A DNA stretch of 64,000 bases. Source: Terricaulis sp. Lineage in GTDB: Bacteria > Pseudomonadota > Alphaproteobacteria > Caulobacterales > Aquidulcibacteraceae. The stretch is from assembly GCA_024707365.1 (NCBI GenBank), contig JANPZV010000008.1, forward strand, positions 372,001-436,000, given 5' to 3'. The first letter of the stretch is position 1. Each line of letters begins with the position of its first letter. Below, in pieces: positions 18,977 to 29,015 of this stretch. The notes under the pieces were generated by a model. That model saw only the letters and a program-made list of their open reading frames with translations. It did no database searches and was not told the DNA's origin. The position numbers and the translations under genes are program-made.

Positions 18977-19795
18977 ATGCATGCCTCCGAACTCGATAAA
19001 GCCATCCTCATCGCCCCCGGGCGCGCGCGCGCCGCTCAAGGGCCGCGACACCGAGGGGCGGGCCTGTTCGCCAGCAAGGATGAGGCCGAAAAGTCGCTGA
19101 AAGAGGATGCCAAGGCGATCAACGATCTGCAGGACCGGCTCTGGGGCGAGCGCCAGCGCGCGCTGCTGGTGGTGCTGCAAGGGATCGACACCTCCGGCAA
19201 GGACGGCACGGTGCGCGGCGTGTTCGATAAATGCGGCCCGCTTGGCGTGTGCGTGACCTCGTTCGGCAAGCCCAGCGAAGAAGAATTGGCGCACGATTAT
19301 CTCTGGCGCGTGCACAAGGCGACGCCGAAGAAGGGCATGATCGGGGTGTTCAACCGCTCGCACTATGAGGACGTGCTGGTGGTGAAGGTGCGCAATCTCG
19401 CGCCCGCCGCGGCGGTTGAGCAGCGCTATGCGCAGATCAATGCATTTGAGCAGCATCTCAGCGAGAACGGCGTCACCATCCTCAAATTCATGCTGCACAT
19501 CTCAAAAGAAGAGCAGCGCGAGCGGCTGCAGGAGCGGCTGGATGATCCGGCCAAGCATTGGAAATTCAATCCCTCCGATCTCGATGATCGGGCGCTGTGG
19601 GATGAGTTTCACACAGCTTACGATGCGGCGCTGGCGCGATGCTCCACCGCGCATGCGCCGTGGCGGGTGATCCCGGCCGATAAGAAATGGCGGCGCAACG
19701 CGATCATCGCTGCGGTGGTGCGCGGCGCGCTCGAGGCGATGAACCCGGCCTATCCGCCATCGGATTTCGATCCGGCCAAGATCACGATTTCTTAG
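18977..19795 (+). CDS. ppk2: polyphosphate kinase 2 family (PPK2) protein
   Basis: Transfers phosphate from polyphosphate to a nucleotide. About 272 residues. Walker A LQGIDTSGKDGTVRGVFDK, lid and Walker B regions GVFNRSHYEDVLVVKVRN and MLHISKEEQRERLQERLDDP, and C-terminal WRVIPADKKWRRNAIIAA are all present. The frame stays open, but the usual LKGRDTEG motif near residues 20-30 is read in a neighbouring frame: one extra C around 19016-19020 and one missing near 19067 would compensate. The start ATG at 18977 has GGGA upstream. Confidence 0.88.
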   Translation: MHASELDKAILIAPGRARAAQGPRHRGAGLFASKDEAEKSLKEDAKAINDLQDRLWGERQRALLVVLQGIDTSGKDGTVRGVFDKCGPLGVCVTSFGKPSEEELAHDYLWRVHKATPKKGMIGVFNRSHYEDVLVVKVRNLAPAAAVEQRYAQINAFEQHLSENGVTILKFMLHISKEEQRERLQERLDDPAKHWKFNPSDLDDRALWDEFHTAYDAALARCSTAHAPWRVIPADKKWRRNAIIAAVVRGALEAMNPAYPPSDFDPAKITIS

Positions 19796-20429
19796 AGCGG
19801 CCGCCGATCAGCGCATCGGCCTCGTTATCGCGGATGATGCCTAGCGAGATCACGCGCTTGAGCGCGTTTTCGGGCGTGAGCTTCACCGGCCGCAGCGAGG
19901 CGCGCGGCAGGTAGAGCAAAAAGCCCGAAGTGGGGATCGGCGCCTGGGGCACGTAAACCGCGATCAGATCCTCGCCAATATCGGCGGCGACCTCGCTTGT
20001 GTCCTCATTGGTGATGAAGCCCAGCGCCCAGATGCCGGGGCGCGGAAACTCAACCAGCACCGCCTCCTGAAACGAGGTGCGCTCAGGCGCGGCGATTTGT
20101 TTGAACACCTGCTTGGCGCCGCCATAGATCGAGCGCACCAGCGGCAGATTGGCGATGCCGCGATCGGCCGCGCCGACAACCCAGCGCCCGATCAGATTGC
20201 CCGCCAGCGCCCCAACCAGCGTCAGCGCCGCCACCGCAACGAGCAGCCCCCCGCCGGGGAAGCTTTTCAGGAACGCCAGCTCCGTTGGAAGCAGTGGCTC
20301 GACCCGCGTGTCGATAAAGGTGACGACCATCCAGATCAGCCAGATCGTCACCACAAAGGGCAGCACCACCGCGACCCCGGCGAGGAACGAATTGCGCAGC
20401 CAGGCGAGGGGGTGAAAGCGGGGAGGCAT
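19782..20429 (-). CDS. DUF502 family membrane protein
   Basis: 215-residue inner-membrane protein with two transmembrane helices (NSFLAGVAVVLPFVVTIWLI and GGLLVAVAALTLVGALAGN). The DUF502 signature follows: LPLVRSIYGGAKQVFKQIAA and VLVEFPRPGIWALGFITNED, then VYVPQAPIPTSGFLLYLPRA. Found widely in bacteria and plants; the role is unsettled. It overlaps the end of ppk2 by 14 bases, tail to tail. Confidence 0.9.
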   Translation of the reverse strand: MPPRFHPLAWLRNSFLAGVAVVLPFVVTIWLIWMVVTFIDTRVEPLLPTELAFLKSFPGGGLLVAVAALTLVGALAGNLIGRWVVGAADRGIANLPLVRSIYGGAKQVFKQIAAPERTSFQEAVLVEFPRPGIWALGFITNEDTSEVAADIGEDLIAVYVPQAPIPTSGFLLYLPRASLRPVKLTPENALKRVISLGIIRDNEADALIGGRSKKS

Positions 20430-20509
20430 TGGCTCGCATGTAGGCCAAGTACGGGGGGATGCGGAAGCGGCCTGAGCTCGATTTGCCGGCGCCGGGCGAG
20501 GTGCGAAAT

Positions 20510-20836
20510 TTAAGCGGGCGCGAGGCCTTTTTCTTCCAGCAGCGCCTGCAGCTCGCCCGTCTGGAACATTTCGCGCACGATATCGCAGCCGCCGATGAAT
20601 TCACCCTTCACGTAAAGCTGCGGAATGGTGGGCCAATTGGCGAATTGCTTGACCCCTTCGCGGATCTCGGAATCGGCCAGCACGTTCACGTCGTGAAATT
20701 CGACGCCGAGATGATCGAGGATGCGCACCACCACGCTCGAGAACCCGCATTGCGGCTGGGCCGAGACGCCCTTCATGAACAGCACCACGTCGTGGGCGTC
20801 GATGGTGCTGCGGATGCGGTCAAGCGCGTCTGACAT
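20510..20836 (-). CDS. grxD: monothiol glutaredoxin (Grx4/GrxD type)
   Basis: Fe-S cluster carrier, 108 residues, intact. Active-site CGFS at residues 30-33 ([18 protein letters not shown]). Glutathione-binding [20 protein letters not shown] follows. It lies 59 bases downstream of a bolA-family gene on the same strand; monothiol Grx and BolA proteins form [2Fe-2S]-bridged complexes. Confidence 0.95.
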   Translation of the reverse strand: MSDALDRIRSTIDAHDVVLFMKGVSAQPQCGFSSVVVRILDHLGVEFHDVNVLADSEIREGVKQFANWPTIPQLYVKGEFIGGCDIVREMFQTGELQALLEEKGLAPA

Positions 20837-20895
20837 GGGAGGCTCCGTTTCGCCTGCAGGTAAGGCGGCGGCGGCGGAAGGGCAATAAGGGCTTG

Positions 20896-21126
20896 CTATT
20901 TAGGGCCGGTATCCAAGGCCAGCGCATGCAGCGCCCCGCCCATCCGGCCCTTCAGCGCGGCGTACACCATCTGATGCTGGGCGACACGAGTTTTGCCGCT
21001 GAACGCGGCGCTGCGGATCACTGCCCGGTAATGATCGCCGTCTCCGGCAAGATCTTCGATGGTGATGTCTGCATCGGCAAAACTTTCCCTCAAGAGGGCT
21101 TCCAATTCGTCAGCCTGCATGGCCAT
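20896..21126 (-). CDS. bolA: BolA family protein
   Basis: 76 residues with the single-domain BolA fold: [40 protein letters not shown] and [20 protein letters not shown], including the conserved His of the cluster-binding loop. The start ATG at 21126 has GAGGA upstream. Partner of the adjacent monothiol glutaredoxin. The small size places it with the YrbA/IbaG-like members. Confidence 0.92.
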   Translation of the reverse strand: MAMQADELEALLRESFADADITIEDLAGDGDHYRAVIRSAAFSGKTRVAQHQMVYAALKGRMGGALHALALDTGPK

Positions 21127-21540
21127 AGGCGAGTTCCTCTACCGCTGCGCCGGATTTTGGGGCGTGAGCTGAGCTTTACGCCCAAACCCTGGTTCTAGCG
21201 CCGCATCATATGACGTTCACGAAAGTTTTGATTGCGGCTGGGGACTAAATTGGTGCATCAGCCCCAGGCTTGGGGGTGGACGATCGAAAGATCGCCCACT
21301 GCGTGGGAGACGTTGACAAGAGCATCTTTTCCGAAAATTTAGGTGCTGGCGTCGGCAGCCGCCCTGGGATCAAGAGACCGCATCACCCAAGCGGCGGGCC
21401 CAGATCGGCATGGTGGGAGGAAGGCGAGCGGATTGCTTGGCGAAACCCACCATCACGAAAAGCAAATTTCGCGGCTCAGCCGGTGCGGTTACGCATGAAG
21501 GGCTGGGTCTCTTGAGACAGGGCAGGCAGAAGGGCAGACC
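21127..21540. other. intergenic region upstream of exbB
   Basis: 414 bases between divergent bolA and exbB. No convincing gene; an 81-codon open frame at 21270-21515 lacks a ribosome binding site and recognisable sequence. It presumably holds the promoter and iron-responsive control of the exb/ton operon, but I found no clear operator. Confidence 0.4.
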
Positions 21541-22378
21541 ATGACGTTGATGAATTCATTGCTGACGTTCGCGCAGCAAGCCGCTCCCGCGGACACCGCG
21601 CCGGCCGCGCCGGTCGCGCCCCCCGCGATCACCGATGCGGAAAGGCAAGAGGCGCTTGCGCGCGGCGCTGAGGCCCAGGCCGAAGCGGCGGGCTCGCAAG
21701 ATGTCAGCATGATCGAGCTCTTCGTCCACCTCAACGCGGTGGAAATGGGCGTGATGATCATCCTCGCCGCGTGCACGATCTACGCCGTCGCGCTGCTGTT
21801 TGAAAAAATCTACGTGATGCGCAAAACCGGCAAGCAGACGAAGGATTTCCTGGCTGCGTTCCGCAAGGCCAATTCGGTTGAAGAAGCCGAAGCCATCGTG
21901 CGCAAGCTGCCCAATTCCGGCATCAAGGCGATGTTCGACGCCGGCATGGCCGAAGTGCGCCGCACGCAGGATCTTGGCCTTTACACCATGCGCGACGCCC
22001 GCGATCACGATGCAGCGCGTTGCGGCCACGATGCAGGCCCGCCAGAACGAGCATCTTGAAGATCTCGGCTCGTCGATGACCTTCCTCGCCTCCGTCGGCG
22101 CCAACGCGCCGTTTATCGGCCTGTTCGGCACGGTTTGGGGCATCATGGTCGCCTTCGTCGGCATCGCCAAAACGCAAACCACCTCGCTCGCGGTTGTCGC
22201 CCCCGGTATCGCCGGCGCGCTGCTCGCCACGGCTGCCGGCCTTGTCGCCGCTATCCCGGCGGTGCTGATCTACAACTTCGCCGCCAAGCAAATCTCCAAG
22301 CAATCGGGCAAGCTCGAAGACTTCGCCGGTGAATTCATCGCGCTGGTTTCGCGCGATATGGACCGTCGCGCCGGCTAA
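21541..22378 (+). CDS. exbB: ExbB/TolQ/MotA-family proton channel protein (one frameshift)
   Basis: Inner-membrane proton-channel subunit that energises TonB. The N-terminal Ala/Pro-rich segment precedes a first transmembrane helix ([20 protein letters not shown]). The cytoplasmic domain is [20 protein letters not shown]. One extra C in the run 21998-22000 shifts the frame after LYTMRDA; the next frame carries [20 protein letters not shown] and both remaining helices ([20 protein letters not shown] and [20 protein letters not shown]). First of a five-gene exbB-exbD-exbD-tonB-tonB set. Confidence 0.9.
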
Positions 22379-22404
22379 CTTAACCGAACATTGGAGGACC
22401 CCCA

Positions 22405-22876
22405 ATGGCGGGTAAAGTATCCAGTGGAGGTGGGAAAAAAGGGCGGGATGGACGTGAACGCGGATCCGAACGTGATCCCATTCATCGACATCATGCTCGT
22501 GCTGCTGATCATTTTCATGATCGCGGCGCCCATCTCCAGCGTCGACATCCAAGTCGACATGCCATCGTCGAAAATCATGCCGTCGCAGCGTCCGCCGCGG
22601 CCGACCTGGGTTTCGGTGAACATGGGTGATGGCGGCATTCGCGTGTTCGTGATGAACGACGAAGTGCCAATCACCAATCTCGGCCAAGCAACGTACGAAG
22701 CGGTGCAGGAAAATACGCCCCTGATTCGAAACGATGATTTCGAGGTCAAGGATCAGCGGATTTACATCCGCGCAGACGGCCAGATCGCGTATCGCCACGT
22801 GGTGCGCGTGATGAACGAGCTGCAGAACCGCGGCTTTTCCAAGATCGGCTTCGTCGCCGAAGATCGGCGGAGGTAG
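22405..22876 (+). CDS. exbD: ExbD/TolR-family protein 1 (one frameshift)
   Basis: Single-span partner of ExbB. The true start is MAGKVSSGGGKKG at 22405, backed by GGAGG seven bases upstream. An extra base in the A6/G3 run near 22435-22443 moves the frame before MDVNADPNVIPFIDIMLVLL. That segment holds the essential transmembrane Asp (FIDIMLVLLIIFM). The periplasmic domain ends NELQNRGFSKIGFVAEDRRR. It sits 26 bases after exbB and just ahead of a second exbD. Confidence 0.88.
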
Positions 22877-22879
22877 GCC

Positions 22880-23337
22880 ATGGGTGCGAAAGTAGGGGGC
22901 TCGAAAGACGGCCCCGTCGCTGAACCGAACGTCATTCCGTTCATCGACATTCTGCTCGTGCTGCTGGTGATCTTCATGGTCACCGCGCCGATCCCGACTG
23001 TCGATATTCGGGTTGACCTGCCGCCGCCGAACCCGGTGCCGATCCGGCTTGAAGGCTTAAACCCCACGATCGTCGTGATCCGTGAGGGGGCTGGCCTTGA
23101 AGTCTATGTCGGCCCTGAGCGGGTGACGTTGGCGACATTGGGTGAGCGGACGTTCGAGCACGCGCGCGAATAACCCGGCGCTCGACATCTCGGACTTGTA
23201 CGCCGAAGCGCGTATCTTCGTCCGTGCTGATCAGGGCGACGGCTTACGCCAACGTCGTGGGCGTGATGAGCCAATTGCAGGAAGAAGGTTTCGCCAAAGT
23301 CGGGATCTTCGCTGAACTCGCAAGCGAAGAGGGTTAA
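22880..23337 (+). CDS. exbD: ExbD/TolR-family protein 2 (two frameshifts)
   Basis: Second ExbD-type subunit. N-terminus MGAKVGGSKDGPVAEPNVIP, transmembrane segment with Asp (FIDILLVLLVIFMVTAPIPT). The first frame ends early at 23173. Conserved sequence resumes in the next frame (NNPALDISDLYAEARIFVRA) after an indel near 23163, then again after an extra G near 23247 (YANVVGVMSQLQEEGFAKVG), to a stop at 23337. Two ExbD proteins beside one ExbB occur in several alphaproteobacterial and gammaproteobacterial TonB systems. Confidence 0.85.
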
Positions 23338-23340
23338 GAC

Positions 23341-23937
<597 letters not shown>

Positions 23938-23957
23938 GCGGGCGTCAAAAACAGCAG

Positions 23958-23989
23958 AAGGCCGCGGCGTGAAAGCGCCGCGGCCTTTT
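23958..23989 (+). terminator. intrinsic terminator after tonB 1
   Basis: GGCCGCGGCG (23960-23969) and CGCCGCGGCC (23976-23985) form a 10-bp stem extended by AA/TT, loop TGAAAG, then TTTT. Confidence 0.85.
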
Positions 23990-24114
23990 CGCATCCGCAC
24001 CTTCCCGCAAGTGTGATCGCGCTTCGCGCGCCCGTGATTGGCCATGCCGCAAAGGCAAGCGCAGGCTTTGCCTCCAACGCGCGGGCAGGCGCGGCAATGA
24101 TAAGGGAGGCGAAG

Positions 24115-24711
24115 ATGGCGTTTGCTGATGCAGGCATGCGGGCGACCTCGCTCGCGGCGTCCGCTGCGCTCTTGGGCGCTGCGCTGTTCGCGGCGATGAG
24201 CATGCGGTTTGTGATGATGGCGGCGGAGGCCCCGCCGCCTGCAACGTCGATTGAAATGGTGCGCCCAGAGCCGCCAAAGCCGCCCGAGCCCGAGCGTATC
24301 GAACCGCAGATCACCCAGCCTTTGGTGAGCGAACCGTTGACCGCGTTTGCCGCGCCGGCGCCGTTTGATCTGACGCAGCCGCCAACCGAGACCGCGTTTC
24401 CCATCGCAGCGCCCGCGCCGCAGCCGCCGATCGTCTCTGATCCGCATTGGCGGCGCCAGCCGCGCGATCTTTCGCGCTATTACCCGCCGCGCGCGCGGGC
24501 CGCGAACGTGGAGGGGCATGCCGTGCTCGATTGCGCCGTCTCAACAGCGGGCGAACTTTCCTGCGCGGTTGCGCAGGAAAGTCCCGAGGGCTGGGGCTTT
24601 GGCGCGGCGGCGCAGCGCATCGCGCGGGAACACGTCATGGTTCCGGCCATGCGTGACGGCCAAGCGGTGCAAGCGCGCTATCGCATGCGCGTGCCGTTCC
24701 GCCTCGATTGA
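24115..24711 (+). CDS. TonB family energy transducer 2
   Basis: 198 residues. Start at MAFADAGMRATSLAA chosen for GGGAGG six bases upstream. One N-terminal transmembrane helix (SAALLGAALFAAMSMRFVMM), a shorter Pro-rich linker (PPKPPEPERIEPQITQPLVS), and a C-terminal domain clearly paralogous to the upstream TonB (SRYYPPRARAANVEGHAVLD, GWGFGAAAQRIAREH, MRVPFRLD). It lies after a terminator, so it may have its own promoter. Confidence 0.85.
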   Translation: MAFADAGMRATSLAASAALLGAALFAAMSMRFVMMAAEAPPPATSIEMVRPEPPKPPEPERIEPQITQPLVSEPLTAFAAPAPFDLTQPPTETAFPIAAPAPQPPIVSDPHWRRQPRDLSRYYPPRARAANVEGHAVLDCAVSTAGELSCAVAQESPEGWGFGAAAQRIAREHVMVPAMRDGQAVQARYRMRVPFRLD

Positions 24712-24814
24712 GGCGGGCTACAAAATTTGGCCTTGTTCGGCTCGCACATGGGCGGTTCGAGGGCTAAAGTGCGGGCCGCCCCAAAGTGGCTCCCAGAAGG
24801 GTAGGAGTGACGGA

Positions 24815-25207
24815 ATGAGAGTTTTGATTGGCGCTGCGCTCGCGGCGTTTCTGGTCGCGGCGCCGGCGGTTGCGCAGGAAGACGCCGCCCCGCAGCAGCT
24901 GGTGTCGCGTTGCGGCGAGATGCCGCCTGCGCCCACGCTGCCCGATGGCGCGCGCGCGAATGAGCGTGCGATGAACCAGGGCCAGGAAGCCTTCACTGCA
25001 TGGCGCACCGCAGCTGAGCCCGTGATCCAGTGCCGCAATGCTGAGATGACGGCGTGGCGCCAGCAATATGATGCGATGGGCGCCCGCAATGAAGCGGATG
25101 GGCAAGTCGCCACCACGGTTGTCACCTCATGGGCGGCGGCGGTTGAAGCCTACAACGCCCGCACCGAGCGCCGTGGCAACAACAATAACAATAACAACAA
25201 CCGCTAA
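24815..25207 (+). CDS. secreted protein with poly-Asn tail (130 aa)
   Basis: Start at 24815 supported by AGGAG seven bases upstream. Cleavable signal peptide MRVLIGAALAAFLVAAPAVA then QEDAAPQQ. Two Cys (SRCGEMPP and IQCRNAEM) may pair. The C-terminus is a run of eight Asn between Gly and a final Arg, encoded by mixed AAC/AAT codons. Function unknown. Similar TonB-cluster neighbours are not recognised. Confidence 0.7.
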   Translation: MRVLIGAALAAFLVAAPAVAQEDAAPQQLVSRCGEMPPAPTLPDGARANERAMNQGQEAFTAWRTAAEPVIQCRNAEMTAWRQQYDAMGARNEADGQVATTVVTSWAAAVEAYNARTERRGNNNNNNNNR

Positions 25208-26511
25208 GCTTGAGCCTGTTTCTCATGGTCCGCTGTGGCGTTGTAGCGCCACAGCGGCGTGAGCAGCGCCAGCGCAAGCGCGGCGATGGCAAGGCCCACG
25301 CCCGGTATCAAAGCGGCGCTGCGCGCGCCCATGTGGCTCACCGCAAAGCCCACGATCACCGATCCGATCGGCGCCCCGCCCATAAATCCCATCGAATACA
25401 CAGCCAGCACGCGCCCGAGATAACGCGGCTCGGCCGAGCTTTGCACAATGGTGCGGCTCATTGAAATGCTGACGCCGGCGGCAAGGCCCCAGATCAGCAC
25501 GACCGCCACGAACATCGTGAACGGCTTGTCCCACGCAAAGGTGATGAGCGCCGCCGCGCTGACGAGGTGGGTGATGATGAGCGTGCGGCCCGGCTGTTGC
25601 AGCGGCTTCATGCGGCTCAAGATCACCGCTGAAACAAAAGATGCGCCCCAGAAGCAGGCGAACAAGGTGGCCAGCCGCCCGGCCTGCATGCGCGCATCCC
25701 CGCCATAAGCGTCGCGGATGATCAACGGAAACAACACCTGGCCGGCGCCGATCATAAACACGCCCACATAGGCCGATGAGATCAGCATGGGCGACATCAC
25801 CGCGTTGCGGAACGCATAAGAAAGCCCATCGCCCATATCGCGCAGCGCCCCGCTCAGCGTGCGCTCATGCCCGGTGGGCTTGGGCCCGCTCAGCCCCAGC
25901 GCAACGATCGCGCCGATAAAGAGCACCCCGGCCTGCAGCGCCAGATAGGGCGCAGGATCGGCGCCCGCATTGCGCGACACCACGATGCCGGCGATTTGCG
26001 CGCCGATCTGCACGGCGGTTGTCATCGCTGCGGCGGTGGCGATCGGGGTGTGCTTGCCGCGGGCGGCCTCGCGCGCCACCACCCCGTTGAGCGCCGCATC
26101 GCGCACCGGCATCAGCAGCGCCGCGCAAAACCCGACAAGGATCGCGTAGCCGATCAGCAGCGGATAGGTGAGCCAATCCTGCTCGACCGCGAGATAGAGC
26201 CCGATGGTGGCGATGACGAACACAAGCTGCAATTGCGCCAGCGTGGTCGAGGGGCGCGCGCGTTCGGCCAACAGGCCGCCAAACAGCAAAAAGCAGAACA
26301 TCGGCGCTGAAAGCGCCGATTGCGCCAGCCCGACCCCTTCAGGGCTCGCCTGCAGGTAGAACGCCACCAGCGAGGGGAAGAGCACAAATTGCATGCCGAA
26401 GGCGAAGAAATAGAGCGCCACCAGCACGTAATAGAGGATCAGCTCCGGGATCAGCCGCGCCTTGGGCGGCTGATCCGGGGCGGCGCGATCTGGGGCGGCT
26501 GCCTCGTTCAT
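25204..26511 (-). CDS. MFS transporter
   Basis: 435-residue major facilitator superfamily permease with about 12 transmembrane helices, intact. The first helix region is IPELILYYVLVALYFFAFGM. The loop 2-3 motif is degenerate (LFGGLLAERARPSTTLAQLQ), and the second half starts near NAVMSPMLISSAYVGVFMIG. Resembles drug- or metabolite-exporter branches (enterobactin/EntS-like fold); substrate unknown. Tail-to-tail with the Asn-tailed gene (4-base overlap). Confidence 0.88.
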   Translation of the reverse strand: MNEAAAPDRAAPDQPPKARLIPELILYYVLVALYFFAFGMQFVLFPSLVAFYLQASPEGVGLAQSALSAPMFCFLLFGGLLAERARPSTTLAQLQLVFVIATIGLYLAVEQDWLTYPLLIGYAILVGFCAALLMPVRDAALNGVVAREAARGKHTPIATAAAMTTAVQIGAQIAGIVVSRNAGADPAPYLALQAGVLFIGAIVALGLSGPKPTGHERTLSGALRDMGDGLSYAFRNAVMSPMLISSAYVGVFMIGAGQVLFPLIIRDAYGGDARMQAGRLATLFACFWGASFVSAVILSRMKPLQQPGRTLIITHLVSAAALITFAWDKPFTMFVAVVLIWGLAAGVSISMSRTIVQSSAEPRYLGRVLAVYSMGFMGGAPIGSVIVGFAVSHMGARSAALIPGVGLAIAALALALLTPLWRYNATADHEKQAQA

Positions 26512-26607
26512 GTGCGGGCTTTAAAGCGGCGGCGGGGGCGGTCGTCTAGTCCGAACCCGCGATCGTTGACGGAGGCTTAACGCGCGGCGTGGTCACGTCG
26601 CGCCGAA

Positions 26608-27823
26608 ATGTCCGCGTCGAATCAATCCCGTCTTGACGCTGGCGGCCCTGCGCCGCTGGAATTGCGCGAGCCGCACGTCTCGCGCGCGCGATAAGCTGAT
26701 CCAGCGGCTGTGCGATCTGGTGGCGTGGCCCGAGAACCGCATCCCCACGTTTGAGCGCCAATTGGCCGCCGATATTCTCGTTGGCCTCATGCGCACCGCG
26801 AGCGTTGAGCACCGCATCCGCTGCGCCAACGGATTGATGCGCGTGCATGACGCGCCCAAGCCGCTGCTGCGCTATCTGGCGCGTGACGAGATCGCCGTGG
26901 CGGGGCCGCTCTTGGAGAACGGCGTCGGCTTTGATGATTCGGATTTGATCGCGGTGGTGCGCGCGGGCGTCGCCCCGCACTGGCTGGCGATCGCCCGCCG
27001 CCGCGGCGTCACCGAAGCGGTGACGGACACGCTGATCGCCACCGGCGATCCGGCCGCGATCGATGCGGTGTTGCGCAACACGTTCGCAAAATTATCCACC
27101 TATGGCGTGGATATGGTTGTCTCGCGTTCGCGCCAGGCGCCGCATCTGGCCGCGCCTCTGGTGGCGCGCCCTGAGGTGCGGCCGACGCAAGCGCTGGTGC
27201 TGTTTTGGTGGAGCCCGTTTGAGGCGCGCGTCTCCATTCTCCGGCGCTTCGCCGTCGATCGGAACGTGCTGATCACCGAATTGGGCGATATTTTCCGCCT
27301 CGCCGCTGCGGAAGGCTGGAGCGACGCAGACACGCGCAAGGCCATGCAGGTGATTGAACGGCGCCAGCGCAATCGCGCGGCGGCCAAGCAGAGCCCGTTC
27401 GGCTCGCTCGAAGGCGCGCTGGCGTCGGCCGAGCATGGGCTCGATCGCGGCCTGATCCACGAAATCGCGCACCTCGCGGGCGTCAAACCCACCACGGCCT
27501 CGCAAATCTTTTCAGATCCGGGCGGGGAAGCGATCGGCGTGTTCGCCAAGGCCGTGGGGCTCAAGCGGCCCTTGCTGATCGCGCTTTGGCGCGCGCTCAA
27601 ACGTCCGCTCGGCGATCCTGACAGCACCGACAATCCCATGGGCCGCACCATCTATGTGTTTGACACCTTGGCGACAGCCAAGGCGCAGACGGTGCTCCGC
27701 TACTGGAATTGGTCTTTCACCGCTGACGCCGAAGCGATCGATCGCGTGGGCTTTGATGAGAACGATCTCGATATCTCGTTGGCGAGACGAAACGCTGCGC
27801 TGCTGCTTGGCCGTCGCGGCTGA
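26608..27823 (+). CDS. DUF2336 protein 1 (probable N-terminal frameshift)
   Basis: About 405 residues of an alphaproteobacterial family with helical repeat-like content. The plain frame begins at 26633 with an implausible Arg/Cys-rich start. A more natural N-terminus, MSASNQSRLDAGGPAPLELR, begins at 26608 in the adjacent frame and joins at ARDKLIQRLCDLV if one base is added in the GCGCGCGCG run near 26690. The family is of unknown function. A second member is at 45157-46239. Confidence 0.75.
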
Positions 27824-27909
27824 GGAGAACCGCGCCCCAATCTGGCGAATCCCGGCTCACGGCGCTAAGCCTTAAAGCGCGCGCCGGCGGCGCGGGGAGG
27901 CTCTCGCCC

Positions 27910-28390
27910 ATGCTTCACGCCGCAGCGATGCTGACGGGATTGTTTTTATTCTGGCTCGCGCTCACCCAGCGCGGCCTGAATGCGGCTGAAGCTGGCGATC
28001 GGGTTCGCCGCCGCTTTGGCGTGCGTGCTGTTTGCGCTGCGCTTTGGCGGGGTGGGGCGGGGCTTTTCGCGCGCGCCGCGGCTTTTGATCCTGCGGCTGT
28101 CGCGCGCGGGCTATGTCGCGCGCGGCGCGGTGCGCACGCTGAAAGCGGCGATCTCTTCGGATGTGGCGCTGACGCCGGCCTTGGTGCGGGTGCGCTCGCG
28201 CGTGGGCGGCGCCGGCGCGCGCGCGGTGCTGGCCGAATTGAGCAGCGCCGCGCCGGGCGAGGTGGCGGTGGAGGCCGACGCCGAGGGCGTGTTGCTGCAT
28301 GTGCTGAACGAAGATGCGGTGGACGCATCCGCGCTTGGCGCGCTGGAAGCGGACGTGCTCGCCGCCGTGCGCCAGGAGGAGCCGGCATGA
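27910..28390 (+). CDS. mnhE: Mrp/Pha antiporter subunit E-like (one frameshift)
   Basis: Small membrane subunit of a multisubunit cation/proton antiporter. N-terminal helices MLTGLFLFWLALTQ and, in the next frame, KLAIGFAAALACVLFALRFG, then a cytosolic domain beginning RGFSRAPRLLILRLSRAGYV and containing VRVRSRVGG and GVLLHVLNEDAVD. A base error near 27980 separates the two parts. The stop overlaps the next start as ATGA. First gene of a ten-gene operon. Confidence 0.8.
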
Positions 28391-28668
28391 TCGCGCTGAT
28401 CGCCGCCGCATGCCTTGGCCTCGCCGTCGCGTTTGCGCTGATCCGGCTGGCGATCGGGCCAACGCTTTATGATCGCGCGCTGGCGGCGAATGCGGTGACG
28501 CTGCGGGCTGCGCTGGCGTGCGCGGCGCTGGCGGCGGCGTTTGCGCAGCCGCTTTGGATCGATGTGTCGCTCGCGCTTGTGCTCGGGGCGCTGGTGCTTA
28601 ACGCGGCGGTGCTGAAATTTTTCCGCGCCAAGAGCTTCCAGCCATCGCTGGCGCGGGAGGAGGCGTGA
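28387..28668 (+). CDS. mnhF: Mrp/Pha antiporter subunit F
   Basis: 93 residues, three transmembrane helices. The MrpF signature is ALIRLAIGPTLYDRALAANA (the GPT..DR motif). Starts with an ATGA overlap on subunit E and ends overlapping subunit G (TGATG). Intact. Confidence 0.9.
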   Translation: MIALIAAACLGLAVAFALIRLAIGPTLYDRALAANAVTLRAALACAALAAAFAQPLWIDVSLALVLGALVLNAAVLKFFRAKSFQPSLAREEA

Positions 28669-29015
28669 TGCTGGAGTTTGCGCGCATGGTTGCGGGCGGG
28701 GTGCTGGTCGCGCTTGGGCTTGCGCTTATTATCGGCGGCGCCATCGGCGGCTTGCGCTTTCCTGATTTTTACACACGCCTGCACGCGGCGCGCGCAGCGG
28801 ATGGGGTTGGCGCTGCGGTGTTTCTTGCCGGGCTTGCGGTGCTTTCCGGCGACGCGGGCATTGCGTTGCGCCTTTTTGTGCTGGGCGTGCTGATCGTCGC
28901 GCTTGCGCCGATCATCGGGCATTTGAGCGCGAACGCGGCGCATGTTGGCGGGCTTGCGCCGCTGGTGGGCCGCTACAAGGCGCCGCGCCCTGGCGCGCAG
29001 CGGGATCAGCCATGA
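28668..29015 (+). CDS. mnhG: Mrp/Pha antiporter subunit G
   Basis: 115 residues, three transmembrane helices. The MrpG signature is GGLRFPDFYTRLHAARAADG (FPD.YTRLHA), with GG before it. GGAGGAGG upstream is a strong ribosome binding site. Overlaps the next gene by 4 bases. Intact. Confidence 0.92.
   Translation: MLEFARMVAGGVLVALGLALIIGGAIGGLRFPDFYTRLHAARAADGVGAAVFLAGLAVLSGDAGIALRLFVLGVLIVALAPIIGHLSANAAHVGGLAPLVGRYKAPRPGAQRDQP

Noticed and set aside
21270-21515. 81-codon frame upstream of exbB
   Set aside because: No ribosome binding site or family-like sequence; region better explained as regulatory.
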